DNA of 64,000 nt from positions 1-64,000 of the forward strand of contig JAOLDG010000007.1 in assembly GCA_028339975.1 (NCBI GenBank), written 5' to 3'. The position numbers and the translations under genes were made by a program. Positions 52,472 to 61,669 of this stretch are shown piece after piece; the first letter of the stretch is position 1; each line of letters starts with the position of its first letter. Origin of the DNA: Hyphomicrobiales bacterium. GTDB lineage: Bacteria > Pseudomonadota > Alphaproteobacteria > MED-G09. The notes under the pieces were generated by a model. It did not search any database. It saw only the letters and a program-made list of their open reading frames with translations, and had not been told where the DNA came from.

Positions 52472-53029
52472 ATGGAACACTTTAATCACCTTACAGACGA
52501 CCTTCAAAAATTCATTGAACAGCAAAAGATTTTTTTTGTTGGAACAGCGACATCTGAAGGGCTTATTAATATTTCCCCAAAAGGTTTAGAAAGTTTAAAG
52601 GTAATTGATAAAAATAGAATTCTTTGGATGAATTTAACTGGAAGCGGCAATGAGAGTGCTGCACATACTCAAGAAAATCCAAGAATGACCCTTATGTTTA
52701 CTTCCTTTGAAAAAAAACCACTCATATTGAGAATTTATGGAGAGGCGAAAACTATTCACCGTCTTGATGAGGGCTGGGATACCTTATCATCTAATTTTCC
52801 TGAATCTGATGGATCAAGGCAAATTTTTGATCTTACAATTTCTTTAGTCCAGACATCATGTGGTTATGCTGTACCTTACTATGACTTTAAGGGTGAAAGG
52901 GATATCTTGAAGAAATGGAATGAAAACGCTGGAGAAAAGGGTATACAAAAATATTGGAAAGAAAATAATGCTCAGTCCCTTGATGGCATAGAAACTAATA
53001 TTGAAAAGAAGAATATCGAGCGTTCTTAA
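52472..53029 (+). CDS. Pyridoxamine 5'-phosphate oxidase-like protein
   Basis: The 185-residue protein shows the split-barrel flavin fold: LQKFIEQQKIFFVGTATSEG, NISPKGLESLKVIDKNRILWM and GNESAAHTQENPRMTLMF, then ILRIYGEA. The SPKG segment and the ENPRMTL turn contact FMN in relatives. Members include flavin or F420-type oxidoreductases with diverse substrates. The PNP-binding C-terminus of true PdxH is absent. Confidence 0.85.
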   Translation: MEHFNHLTDDLQKFIEQQKIFFVGTATSEGLINISPKGLESLKVIDKNRILWMNLTGSGNESAAHTQENPRMTLMFTSFEKKPLILRIYGEAKTIHRLDEGWDTLSSNFPESDGSRQIFDLTISLVQTSCGYAVPYYDFKGERDILKKWNENAGEKGIQKYWKENNAQSLDGIETNIEKKNIERS

Positions 53030-53131
53030 TTATAATACTAAAATCTTAATTTTAAAAAAATTATATAAATATAAAATCTGAAATTATAAAAGATAATTTT
53101 TTAATACATCAGGCTTAAAGGAATTTTAGCT

Positions 53132-54388
53132 ATGGAAAGTGAATGTAAAATTTATGACTTAGTTATTCTAGGGGCTGGAGCTGCTGGACTAATGAGTGCA
53201 ATTACAGCCGGTAAAAGAGGTAAAAAAGTCCTTATCCTTGAAAAATCCAATAAGGTTGGAAAAAAAATACTTATGTCCGGTGGTGGAAAAAGTAATTTTA
53301 CTAATCTTTATGTAGAACCAAAAAACTTTATCTCCGCGAACGCTCATTTTTGTATTTCAGCTTTAAAGCGCTATAAGCCCGATGATTTTATTGATTTAGT
53401 TAGAAAGCATAATATTCCTTTTGAAGAAAAAAAACACAATCAGCTTTTTTGTGTGAATTCATCAAAGGATATTGTGAATATGCTCCTTAAGGAATGTGAT
53501 GATGTTGGTGTTGAGATCATTACTCACTGTGATACGAAACTGGTTAAGCCTTTAATCCAAGAAAATGTTAAGGGACTGCTAAATCAAACTGATAAAAGTC
53601 GATATGAAATTAAAGGAATATTTTCAAATGGTAATACTGATTTTTGGTTTCTTGCAGAATCTGTAATCATAGCAACTGGTGCTTTATCAATCCCCACTTT
53701 GGGAGGGAGTGGTTATGGATATGATGTTGCAAAAGAATACTCTTTAGAACTTCTAAATCGAAGAGCAGGTTTGGTTCCTTTTATGTTTAATGGGTCAATA
53801 AAAGAAATTTCTGATAAACTTTCGGGTACCTCACTAGAAGTTGAGGTGTCGTGCAATGGCCATAAGTTTTTGGAAAGCTTATTATTTACTCATCGAGGAA
53901 TTAGTGGGCCTTCAATTTTACAAATTTCAAGTTATTGGCTACCAGGCGATTCTATTATTTTAAATTTAATGCCACATAATGACGCTCAATCATTACTGCT
54001 TAATGCAAAAAAAGAAAAAGAAGGAATATTGCTTAGAACTTTTTTAAGTAAACTTCTTCCAAAAGCCTTAGTGCTTGAACTGCAAAACTTATGGTGGTCT
54101 GATTTTTCTGAGAAACCTTTTGCAGAGTTAAACAATAAAATTCTTCTTACTATTGGGGAAAATCTTAATAGGTGGGAGCTTAAGCCCTCTGAAACAGAAG
54201 GATACAGAACTGCTGAGGTTACACTTGGGGGAGTAAATACTGATGGTGTTAGCTCCAAGACAATGGAATCTATTAATCATCAAGGACTTTATTTTGTTGG
54301 AGAAGTTCTTGATGTTTCAGGTCACTTAGGTGGTTTTAATTTTCAATGGGCTTGGGCATCTGGATATATTGCAGGCCTATATGCATAA
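53132..54388 (+). CDS. BaiN/YhiN-family flavoprotein (HI0933-like)
   Basis: The 418-residue FAD protein begins LVILGAGAAGLMSAITAG and VLILEKSNKVGKKILMSGGGKSN, the HI0933/YhiN signature. It ends with GLYFVGEVLDVSGHLGGFNFQWAWASGYIAG, the second FAD contact. The central LLFTHRGISGPSILQIS is also typical. Relatives include the BaiN bile-acid reductase and E. coli YhiN; the physiological substrate of most members is unknown. It stands alone. Confidence 0.92.
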   Translation: MESECKIYDLVILGAGAAGLMSAITAGKRGKKVLILEKSNKVGKKILMSGGGKSNFTNLYVEPKNFISANAHFCISALKRYKPDDFIDLVRKHNIPFEEKKHNQLFCVNSSKDIVNMLLKECDDVGVEIITHCDTKLVKPLIQENVKGLLNQTDKSRYEIKGIFSNGNTDFWFLAESVIIATGALSIPTLGGSGYGYDVAKEYSLELLNRRAGLVPFMFNGSIKEISDKLSGTSLEVEVSCNGHKFLESLLFTHRGISGPSILQISSYWLPGDSIILNLMPHNDAQSLLLNAKKEKEGILLRTFLSKLLPKALVLELQNLWWSDFSEKPFAELNNKILLTIGENLNRWELKPSETEGYRTAEVTLGGVNTDGVSSKTMESINHQGLYFVGEVLDVSGHLGGFNFQWAWASGYIAGLYA

Positions 54389-54480
54389 AGGATTTTTATA
54401 ATTAACTTGAGTTTTATTGAGAATGATTATTAACTAGAATATGATTAATTTTAATCAATAACTTATAGGGAGGAATTATT

Positions 54481-54888
54481 ATGGAAGAATTTCAGATATG
54501 GAGTATATGGAGCTCTAATAGGATTGGAACAAGCTTAATGGGGATAGGAACAATTCTCGGCGTTTGGCTATCAATGAGAATTGCTGTTGCCTCACGAAAC
54601 TCTGATGAGAGCAACCTGTTCTCTAAAATTGTTTCAAGTGCTTTTGGATTAATTATTTTATCTGCTGCTTGGATAAATTTCACAATGGGTGTGAATACAA
54701 TGATTTCATCTGCTGTTGCTCTAACACAATTAAAAGAAACTAGTGGAACTATTTCAACTGTTGCCGAGGGGTATATTGATTATATTGGAACAACTGATCC
54801 AGTAACAATGCCTTTACCTTTAGGTATTTCATTTATCGTAGTTTCAGGAATTATTATCCTGGGTCAAATATGGATGCCTAAAAAATAA
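54481..54888 (+). CDS. Small membrane protein of unknown function
   Basis: The 135-residue product has three hydrophobic stretches: SLMGIGTILGVWLSMRIAVA, VSSAFGLIILSAAWINF and LPLGISFIVVSGIIILGQIW. The loop between helices 2 and 3 is rich in Thr and Ser. No family is recognised. GGGAGGAATT precedes the ATG, and a strong terminator follows at 54911, so it is probably a single-gene unit. Confidence 0.75.
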   Translation: MEEFQIWSIWSSNRIGTSLMGIGTILGVWLSMRIAVASRNSDESNLFSKIVSSAFGLIILSAAWINFTMGVNTMISSAVALTQLKETSGTISTVAEGYIDYIGTTDPVTMPLPLGISFIVVSGIIILGQIWMPKK

Positions 54889-54910
54889 ATATTTAATTTA
54901 TTAATTATTG

Positions 54911-54941
54911 AAAAACGCTCAAATTTTGGGCGTTTTTTTTT
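54911..54941 (+). terminator. Rho-independent terminator
   Basis: AAAACGCTC pairs with GGGCGTTTT (one G-T pair) and is followed by a run of T residues. It ends the transcript of the small membrane protein gene. Confidence 0.88.
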
Positions 54942-54989
54942 ATCATAGTTTTATAGTATAATAATCGAAAGGATATGGAGGGACTTGAA

Positions 54990-55349
54990 ATGATTAAAGT
55001 TATAATGCTTATGAAAAGAAAGCCAGGAATGACAATTCCAGAGTTTAGAGAGTATTACGAAAATAACCATAGAGTTATTGGAGAGAAATATCTTAATGGA
55101 TTTGCTGTCAAATATATAAGACGCTTTACTAATCCCTTGGTCGATAGGTCAGGAAATTTAACTGATCCAGAGTATGATGTAATTATGGAAGTTTGGTACC
55201 CCGATGATGATACGCTTAAAGCTTGTGGAGAAAAATTAAGTGAACCTGATATTGCTAAAGAAATTCATGAAGATGAAGAAAAGATTTTTGATACTAGATA
55301 TATGAGGTCTTATACAGTTGATGAATATGAATCTGAGTTAGATAAATGA
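54990..55349 (+). CDS. EthD-domain protein
   Basis: The start is the ATG at 54990, eight bases after GGAGG. The 119-residue dimeric alpha/beta-barrel protein opens MIKVIMLMKRKPGMTIPEF and continues REYYENNHRVIGEKY, with YDVIMEVWYPDDDTL and a C-terminal RSYTVDEYES. EthD proteins accompany P450 ethers degradation or quinone metabolism, but most have no proven role. It overlaps the HIT gene by four bases. Confidence 0.85.
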   Translation: MIKVIMLMKRKPGMTIPEFREYYENNHRVIGEKYLNGFAVKYIRRFTNPLVDRSGNLTDPEYDVIMEVWYPDDDTLKACGEKLSEPDIAKEIHEDEEKIFDTRYMRSYTVDEYESELDK

Positions 55350-55774
55350 AATCTGAAAAAGATTTTTCTTTAGATGAAAAGATAGAAGGTGACTCTATTT
55401 TTATAGGTGACCTTCCCTTGTGTAAATTTTTACTAATGAACGACTCTAATTATCCATGGTTTTTGCTGGTTCCCAGAAGAGCTGAAATAAAAGAAATATT
55501 TGATTTATCAGAAGGTGATCGAAAACAGTTAGATTTTGAAACTGTAGAGGTATCAAAATTTATTAAATCATCGTTCAACCCAGAAAAAATAAATATTGCT
55601 TCTTTAGGAAATATCGTTCCTCAATTTCACGTCCATATTATTGCTAGGTATACAGATGATATATCTTGGCCAGAAACAGTTTGGGGAAAGTACCCTTATA
55701 ATGAATATAAAGGAACTCAATCAGACGATTTGTTAAAAATTTCAAAAAGTTTTATAAATAAATTAAAAAATTAG
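55346..55774 (+). CDS. HIT-family protein
   Basis: The 142-residue protein has LVPRRAEIKEIFDLS, INIASLGNIVPQFHVHIIARY with the HIT motif His95 and His97, and a Trp-rich SWPETVWGK end. The family hydrolyses or transfers nucleotides from dinucleotides and AMP-lysine-type substrates. The first His of the usual HxHxH triad is replaced (QFHVHII), as in several divergent members. The gene overlaps EthD by four bases and converges on the ETHE1-like gene. Confidence 0.87.
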   Translation: MKSEKDFSLDEKIEGDSIFIGDLPLCKFLLMNDSNYPWFLLVPRRAEIKEIFDLSEGDRKQLDFETVEVSKFIKSSFNPEKINIASLGNIVPQFHVHIIARYTDDISWPETVWGKYPYNEYKGTQSDDLLKISKSFINKLKN

Positions 55775-55776
55775 AT

Positions 55777-56469
55777 TTATTCTTCTATTCCGCAGTTTAG
55801 ATTTAGGGGAATAGCTATATCAATTAACTTTGGTTTATTGAGTTTTTGATTATTCATAGATTTTATAAAAGTTTCTTTATTCATCTGTAGTCTTTTATTA
55901 TTAAGCCTTTCTTTTTTAATAGTAGAAGACTTAAATCCTTTATAGTCATGAGCAGGATAAATAATCGTTTCATCGTCAAGCTTAAGAAGCTTATTATGTA
56001 AACTATTATAAAGAGACGAGGGGTTTCCATTTTGGAAATCTGTTCTCCCGCTTCCATGTATAAGTAAAGTATCACCAGTGAATAAGAATTGCTCTTCATT
56101 ATTTTTTAAAAGATAAGAATAAGAGTCGTCTGTATGGCCTGGGGTATAAATAGATCTAATACTTAATTCATCGATTAAGATAACTTCATTATCTCTTATG
56201 AATCTGGAGACGCAACTCACATTTGACTGAAAACCCATGACAGTTTCGCATCCGAATTTTTCTCTTAGCTCTCCTAGCCCTGTAATATGATCTGCATGAA
56301 TATGTGTATCCAAAGCATACACAAGATTCATTTCTAAATTATTTAATTTTTCTTCATATTTTTTTATATTTTTTTTAACAGGATCAATTAAACAGGCATT
56401 TCTTTCTTTGCTTCCGATTAAGTATGAGAAAGTAGAGCTTTCATCATCAAAAAATTGTTCTATTTTCAT
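55777..56469 (-). CDS. MBL-fold hydrolase, ETHE1-like persulfide dioxygenase
   Basis: The 230-residue metallo-beta-lactamase-fold protein has THIHADHITG (His56, His58, Asp60, His61), TPGHTDDS (His112), TGDTLLIHGSGRTDFQ (Asp133) and YPAHDYKGF (His174). GRTDFQ and the PAHDYKG end are typical of ETHE1-type sulfur dioxygenases, which use one iron to oxidise glutathione persulfide to sulfite. A glyoxalase II role is less likely. It precedes an exported VOC gene on the same strand by six bases in reverse order. Confidence 0.85.
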   Translation of the reverse strand: MKIEQFFDDESSTFSYLIGSKERNACLIDPVKKNIKKYEEKLNNLEMNLVYALDTHIHADHITGLGELREKFGCETVMGFQSNVSCVSRFIRDNEVILIDELSIRSIYTPGHTDDSYSYLLKNNEEQFLFTGDTLLIHGSGRTDFQNGNPSSLYNSLHNKLLKLDDETIIYPAHDYKGFKSSTIKKERLNNKRLQMNKETFIKSMNNQKLNKPKLIDIAIPLNLNCGIEE

Positions 56470-56475
56470 TTTAAT

Positions 56476-56949
56476 TTAATCTGTCTTGAACTGAACAATC
56501 TCTACTACATAATTATCTGGATCACGAGCTAGGCCTACTAAACCACCGTCAATAGAGTAATGAGGTATGGCCTCTCTATCTATTTTACCACCAGCATTTT
56601 TAATATTATTCATTACCTCTACAGCATTATTAACTACAAAAACTATTTTTGAGTTATTGCCGTCATAAGATCTATTCTCTTTACCCCAGTTCATTAAAAC
56701 TAAGCCAGTACTTTTTTCATCTTTCCCTAGAACTACTTCATCAATATACCACTTACTCCCATCAGAATTATCAACTTCAATATTGTCATAGGTTCCTAAG
56801 ATTTTTAGCCCTAAAGCTTCTTTGTAGAATTTTGTTGATTCTTCTAAGCTAGAAACACCTATTCCAACAAATCCCATCTTAGCATTCGCTGGTAAAATTG
56901 ATAAAAATAAAACAAAGACTATTGTCGAAGAGAAATTTAAAAATCGCAT
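56476..56949 (-). CDS. Exported VOC-family protein
   Basis: A signal peptide (MRFLNFSSTIVFVLFLSILPANA) precedes a complete VOC domain: GFVGIGVSSLEESTKFYKEAL, DEVVLGKDEKSTGLVLMNW and GGLVGLARDPDNYVVEIVQF. VOC proteins are mostly cytoplasmic, so the leader is unusual and implies action in the periplasm. Binding of a small molecule is possible. It is the first gene of a pair with the ETHE1-like gene and diverges from the TonB-dependent receptor across 141 bases. Confidence 0.85.
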   Translation of the reverse strand: MRFLNFSSTIVFVLFLSILPANAKMGFVGIGVSSLEESTKFYKEALGLKILGTYDNIEVDNSDGSKWYIDEVVLGKDEKSTGLVLMNWGKENRSYDGNNSKIVFVVNNAVEVMNNIKNAGGKIDREAIPHYSIDGGLVGLARDPDNYVVEIVQFKTD

Positions 56950-57034
56950 TTGATTACTCCTTTACTTAATTATTTAATAATACATTTATAATATAAACAC
57001 ATATGTTTAGAAATTGTAATAATTAAGTTTCTAT

Positions 57035-57062
57035 TTGCATTAGCTTCTCTAACCACTATGGT
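57035..57062 (+). promoter_or_regulatory. Possible promoter for the TonB-dependent receptor
   Basis: TTGCAT (57035-57040) and TATGGT (57057-57062) are separated by 16 bases and lie about 30 bases before the ATG. The match to consensus is partial. No Fur-type dyad is evident in the gap. Confidence 0.4.
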
Positions 57063-57090
57063 ATGTGGAAATTAATCAGGGAGTTAACCA

Positions 57091-59532
57091 ATGAAAAGTA
57101 GTTCATTATATGTCACGCTATTTGCGGCATTATTTTCAATAAATACAGTAGCTTACGCTCAAGATAGCGTTCCTACTATTAGTAGCGATATAGAAGAAAT
57201 TGTTGTTACTGCTAGAGCAAGAGACGAATCGCTTAGAGATATTCCTGTTGCCATTTCCGTATTCAGTGAAGAAGAGATGGAAAATCTTAATATTAATTCT
57301 TTAGACGATATTGCAGCCTCATCTGCATCACTTGAAATCAACAGAATTAATAGTGGTAGCGGTGTTCAGATTGCCATTCGAGGTATTGCTTCAAGTCCAG
57401 GCAGTATAGGTATCGAGCAGTCCGTTGCTGTGATGATCGATAATGTTTATTTCCCTCAAGGTAGAGTAATTAATGAAGGTTTATTTGACACTCAGCAAGT
57501 AGCAATACTTAAAGGGCCACAAGCTCTTTATTTCGGTAAAAATGCTACTGCAGGTGCAGTTTCAATAATAACAAATGATCCAACAGATGAGTTTGAAGTG
57601 AGCTTAAGTCTTGGTCATGAGTTTGAATACAAAACTGACACTTATGAGTTTATGATTTCTGGTCCAATTAGTGATAAATGGGGTGCACGTCTAGCTTTAT
57701 ATGAAAGTAATATGGATGAAGGTTGGATACAAAACGTTGCTGGTGATTCCACCTACACAACATTGGATGCAGCAAATGGTTTTGCGGCTACAGTTCATCA
57801 AAATCCTGCGCCAACACAAAAATTTTACCCAGCTACTGAAGAAAGCTTTGCAAGACTTACTTTAAAAGGAGAGTTAACCGAAAGAACAACTCTAACTCTT
57901 AAGGCTAGTATGGCAGAAACTTTCGTAGCTTCAGCTACAGTGGCCGAATTATTTAGTTGTTACTTAGGTGATACTCCTCAGATTAATACTGGTGGTGTAG
58001 CAAATCCAAATCCTTTAGGCGGAGACTGTAATAAGGATAGAAGAACAGGTTTAAATAATATTCCTCCAGCTTTTGCTAATGATTACGATACCGCAGGTGT
58101 TTTTGGCGGAGGTCTTGGCGATCAGTATGAATCTAAAATTTATACTGCAAAACTTGAACACGATTTTGATGACTCACAATTAACTGCTATCTTTAATATG
58201 CATGAACAAGATGTTGCTTGGGTTATTGATGCTGATTATAACGCTGCAACTAATGTTTTTGCCGGTGAGATGAATGAATTTGAAAACACATCTATGGAGC
58301 TAAAGTGGGTTTCAACAGGTGGTGGATCGCTTAATTGGGCACTAGGTGCTTATTGGCAAGAAACAGAAAGATATTTCATTCAAGAGGTTATGTTTGCTGG
58401 TGCAGAAAATTCTGCTGCTGACAAATCAGACAGATATGTTGCATATGATAAGGTATCCGAAACAGACGGTGAAACATTCTCTGTTTATGGCGAAATAATA
58501 TGGGATATTAATGAAACCATGCAACTAACAGCTGGTGGACGATACATTGATGAGAAAAAGGACTCATACTTTACTCAGCCTTATGTTAACCCTGCTTTTG
58601 CTGGATTATTTGTTCGAGATAGAATTTTGGCTGTAGATCAATCATTTGATGATTTTGTTCCAGAGGTAACTTTCCGTTATCAACCTACTGACAATCTTAC
58701 TTATTTTGTAGCCTATAAAGAGGGTTGGAAATCAGGTGGATTTGATAATGGTTCTATTGATAGTACATTAAACGCTGATCCAATAGGCGACATTACCTAT
58801 GATCCCGAAAATGTATCTGGCTTTGAGGCAGGTGTTAAGGCACTTGTTGCTGATGGAAGCTTAGAGGTAAATTTTGATGTTTATTCTTATGAATATGATG
58901 ATCTTCAATTAAATTATTTCAATTCTTCAACTTTTGCTTACAGAACATTAAATGCTGAAGAATCTGAATCACAAGGTTTTGAGATTCAATTAGCCTACCT
59001 TCCACCAACAATTGATGGATTAAGGTTAACTGCTGCTTATGGTTATAATGACTCAAATTATGTTAAGTTTGTTGGACCTTGTGCTGGCGGTCAATTACCT
59101 TCTGAAGGTTGCAATATACCTGATGGCGGTCTCGTACTTCAAAATTTGAATGGAAGTAAGAGAGCTCTTGCTCCTGAGAACAGAGCAAATTTAGGCTTTA
59201 ATTATAACAGTTCGCTTAGCAACGGTCTTGAGTTAGGTATTAATGGTAATATGAAATACTCAACTAAGTACAAGCTTAATGATGTTATTCCTGATGCGTA
59301 CCAACCTAATTATAAAACTGTTGATGCGGGTATTTACTTATCTTCACCTGATAAAGGATGGAAGCTAGCATTAATTGGTAGAAATCTTAATGATGAGTAT
59401 GTTCAGACTCGAGGAACAGACGCACCTTCAACTGGCGGTGCAACTGGTACAGTGGATGGATTTAAGGGTGATAGATATTCTTATATCAAACCTGGAAGAA
59501 CAATTGCTTTAAAATTATCTCTTCAAAGATAA
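57091..59532 (+). CDS. TonB-dependent receptor
   Basis: The 813-residue protein has a signal peptide ending NTVAYAQ, a plug domain beginning EEIVVTARARDESLRDIPVAIS with the TonB-box-like region, and IAIRGIASSPGS and AILKGPQALYFGKNATAGAV typical of plugs. A 22-strand barrel follows to the last residues LKLSLQR. Such SAR86-type receptors import large organic substrates, less often siderophores. The expected partner ExbBD-TonB is not in the window. A strong terminator follows. The adjacent divergent exported VOC protein may handle the same ligand. Confidence 0.93.
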   Translation: MKSSSLYVTLFAALFSINTVAYAQDSVPTISSDIEEIVVTARARDESLRDIPVAISVFSEEEMENLNINSLDDIAASSASLEINRINSGSGVQIAIRGIASSPGSIGIEQSVAVMIDNVYFPQGRVINEGLFDTQQVAILKGPQALYFGKNATAGAVSIITNDPTDEFEVSLSLGHEFEYKTDTYEFMISGPISDKWGARLALYESNMDEGWIQNVAGDSTYTTLDAANGFAATVHQNPAPTQKFYPATEESFARLTLKGELTERTTLTLKASMAETFVASATVAELFSCYLGDTPQINTGGVANPNPLGGDCNKDRRTGLNNIPPAFANDYDTAGVFGGGLGDQYESKIYTAKLEHDFDDSQLTAIFNMHEQDVAWVIDADYNAATNVFAGEMNEFENTSMELKWVSTGGGSLNWALGAYWQETERYFIQEVMFAGAENSAADKSDRYVAYDKVSETDGETFSVYGEIIWDINETMQLTAGGRYIDEKKDSYFTQPYVNPAFAGLFVRDRILAVDQSFDDFVPEVTFRYQPTDNLTYFVAYKEGWKSGGFDNGSIDSTLNADPIGDITYDPENVSGFEAGVKALVADGSLEVNFDVYSYEYDDLQLNYFNSSTFAYRTLNAEESESQGFEIQLAYLPPTIDGLRLTAAYGYNDSNYVKFVGPCAGGQLPSEGCNIPDGGLVLQNLNGSKRALAPENRANLGFNYNSSLSNGLELGINGNMKYSTKYKLNDVIPDAYQPNYKTVDAGIYLSSPDKGWKLALIGRNLNDEYVQTRGTDAPSTGGATGTVDGFKGDRYSYIKPGRTIALKLSLQR

Positions 59533-59550
59533 ATTAAAGTAACTAGATTA

Positions 59551-59599
59551 ATGGCCTTGAATGCAGTAATTTATTACATGCTTCAGGGCCATTTTTTTA
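59551..59599 (+). terminator. Rho-independent terminator
   Basis: ATGGCC near 59551 and GGCCAT near 59587-59592 close a long, mismatched stem (TGAATGCAGTAAT against ATTACATGCTTCA), followed by seven T residues. It ends the TonB-dependent receptor transcript. Confidence 0.9.
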
Positions 59600-59622
59600 T
59601 GTAAATTATTTAAGAGGCTGAA

Positions 59623-60234
59623 ATGCTAAAAGTTCATTTTGCACCAAATTCAAGAGCCGGGCGTATTATATGGATTCTTGAGGAATTGAATCTACCTTAT
59701 GAAGTAAACAGAATGGATTTTCATCCCAAAGATTTAAAATCTGACGAACATCGCTCAAGACATCCGTTAGGGCGTATACCTGTCCTTGATGATGGAGATG
59801 TTAGAATTTATGAGTCTGGTGCTATAGTTGAGTATATTTTAGAGCGCCACAAAAATGGCAATCTTAAGCCTGAGGTTAACTCTGAAAAATATCCTGAATA
59901 TCTCCAATGGTTTCATTATTGTGAAGGCATGGTTATGCCTTCAATTAATACTATTATTGTTCAAACACTATTACTGCCAGAAGATCGAAGGGATGAAAAT
60001 GTATTAAACCAAGCAAAAAGATTGTTATCTAAGTCACTCGAGCCTGTAAATCAATCTCTTGCCGAAAGAGAATATCTAATTGGTGATTTTTCAGCTGCAG
60101 ATATTATGCTAGGCCATGCATGCTTTATGAGTAATAGACTGGGTTGTGTTAATGAGGAAATGTTAAATATGAAAAGGTACATTGAAAATATAAATAAAAG
60201 GCCTGCTTTTCAAGTTGCCATAAATATGAGTTAG
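59623..60234 (+). CDS. Glutathione S-transferase
   Basis: The 203-residue protein reads KVHFAPNSRAGRIIWILEEL, LGRIPVLDDGDVRIYESGAIVEYI and GDFSAADIMLGHACFM, the full GST pattern with PV and ES contacting glutathione. The N-terminal Ser/Asn region would activate the thiol. It resembles beta-etherase/MAAI-like members rather than the GST at 21673. The DUF-type membrane gene follows after two bases. Confidence 0.88.
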   Translation: MLKVHFAPNSRAGRIIWILEELNLPYEVNRMDFHPKDLKSDEHRSRHPLGRIPVLDDGDVRIYESGAIVEYILERHKNGNLKPEVNSEKYPEYLQWFHYCEGMVMPSINTIIVQTLLLPEDRRDENVLNQAKRLLSKSLEPVNQSLAEREYLIGDFSAADIMLGHACFMSNRLGCVNEEMLNMKRYIENINKRPAFQVAINMS

Positions 60235-60236
60235 TT

Positions 60237-60917
60237 TTGTATTATTTTTGGACAGTAAGGGTAATTAGATTTGTAGCTTTCTTTTTTGTTTCAGCTTCAT
60301 TGATAGCATCTTATTTTTATGCTGGTGGTAATATTCATGATCCATTTCAGATTGGATACTCCTTAACTCATAATTTTCTTAGCGACCTTGGGGGTTATAA
60401 ATCCCATTCTGGACAATCAAACATTGTATCAGCTTTATTATTTAATATTTCAATGATCATGTTTGTTTTTGTTGGGATTGCATTTTTATTTGTACCAAGA
60501 TTATTTAAGGAGAATAATACAAATTATTTTCTTGCAATTTTAGGGTCAGGATTTTTTTTCTTAGGTACAGTTTTTTTTGCTGGTGTAGGTTTTACCCCTT
60601 ATGACCTTTACATAGATATGCATATATTTTTTGCTATAAACGCTTTTAGATTTTTAATTCCAGCCTCTATTCTTTACTTCATTTTATTGTTTAGAAGCTC
60701 AGTAAGTAATAAGTACGCTCTTGCCATAATGATACTGTTTTTATTTACTTTTTCGTATGTAGTTTATCAAATTATTAGCGCTAGTCCTTTGGAAAGCTTA
60801 GAAAAAATGGTTGAACAAGCTACCCTTCAAAAAATAATAGCCTTTATTAATGTTTTGAGTATTTTTATCCTTAGTTTTGCTTTTGAGGAGAAGGTGAGGA
60901 AGTTAGATCTCGATTAA
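60237..60917 (+). CDS. Integral membrane protein (possible DUF998 type)
   Basis: The TTG at 60237 starts 226 residues with six or seven hydrophobic helices, for example IRFVAFFFVSASLIASYFY, SMIMFVFVGIAFLFVP and ILGSGFFFLGTVFFAGVGF. HNFLSDLGGYKS between helices 1 and 2 recalls the SDLG segment of DUF998 proteins. The match is tentative and the function unknown. The TTG start, only two bases after the GST stop, has a weak ribosome site and suggests coupling to the GST gene. Confidence 0.65.
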   Translation: MYYFWTVRVIRFVAFFFVSASLIASYFYAGGNIHDPFQIGYSLTHNFLSDLGGYKSHSGQSNIVSALLFNISMIMFVFVGIAFLFVPRLFKENNTNYFLAILGSGFFFLGTVFFAGVGFTPYDLYIDMHIFFAINAFRFLIPASILYFILLFRSSVSNKYALAIMILFLFTFSYVVYQIISASPLESLEKMVEQATLQKIIAFINVLSIFILSFAFEEKVRKLDLD

Positions 60918-60977
60918 ATCATGATTTTTTGTTATATAAATTAAGCTTATTTAAATTTATCAATAGATGAGGTTGTA

Positions 60978-61553
60978 ATGACTAAAAATCAAAAAAATAC
61001 ATTAACCTCAATTATTGAGAGTAATAAAGATTATAGTGAGAGCTTTAATCAGGGTAACCTTTCTGCAAAACCATCTAAATCTATTGCGATTCTTACGTGT
61101 ATGGACACCAGGATAAATATCGAGAAGGTTTGCGGGCTAGAGTCTGGTGAAGCACATATTATTCGAAATGCTGGTGGTAAGGTAACTGATGATACTATCA
61201 GGTCCTTTGTTGTTTCTTATAAGTTACTTGGTACTAAGGACTGGTTTGTTATTCAGCACACTGATTGTGGGCTATCAAAAATAAATGATGAAAAAATGGC
61301 AAGTCTCTTAGAAAGTGATTTGGAGACAGCTAGTTTTGAAAATGGTGACTGGAATAGTAATAAAAATGATAATTCCGAATTCGGATCATCTTTTGGGCAT
61401 CAAGTAGAGTGGAATACATTTTTAGATTTAAAGAAAAGTATTTTAGAGGATATAGAAAAAATTAAGAACCATCCCTTAACTCCTAGCTATATAAATATCT
61501 ATGGTCTTATTTATGACGTTAAGACAGGTGAGCTCGAAAGCTTAGAAAATTGA
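60978..61553 (+). CDS. Beta-class carbonic anhydrase
   Basis: The 191-residue protein has the zinc ligands Cys41 with Asp43 and Arg45 (CMDTR) and His94 and Cys97 (HTDCG), and RNAGGKVTDDTIRSF between. This is the beta-CA pattern of the shorter Rv1284-like group. It hydrates CO2 in the cytoplasm. About 60 bases separate it from upstream genes and it appears to be monocistronic. Confidence 0.92.
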   Translation: MTKNQKNTLTSIIESNKDYSESFNQGNLSAKPSKSIAILTCMDTRINIEKVCGLESGEAHIIRNAGGKVTDDTIRSFVVSYKLLGTKDWFVIQHTDCGLSKINDEKMASLLESDLETASFENGDWNSNKNDNSEFGSSFGHQVEWNTFLDLKKSILEDIEKIKNHPLTPSYINIYGLIYDVKTGELESLEN

Positions 61554-61669
61554 TATAAAATTTATTATTAATAGGTAGTTATTTTTCACATAAATAACTT
61601 GAAGTTATGATAATTTTTTGGTTTCTATCTTATTAAATTTATTATCATAATTATATTTAAAGTTGTTTC

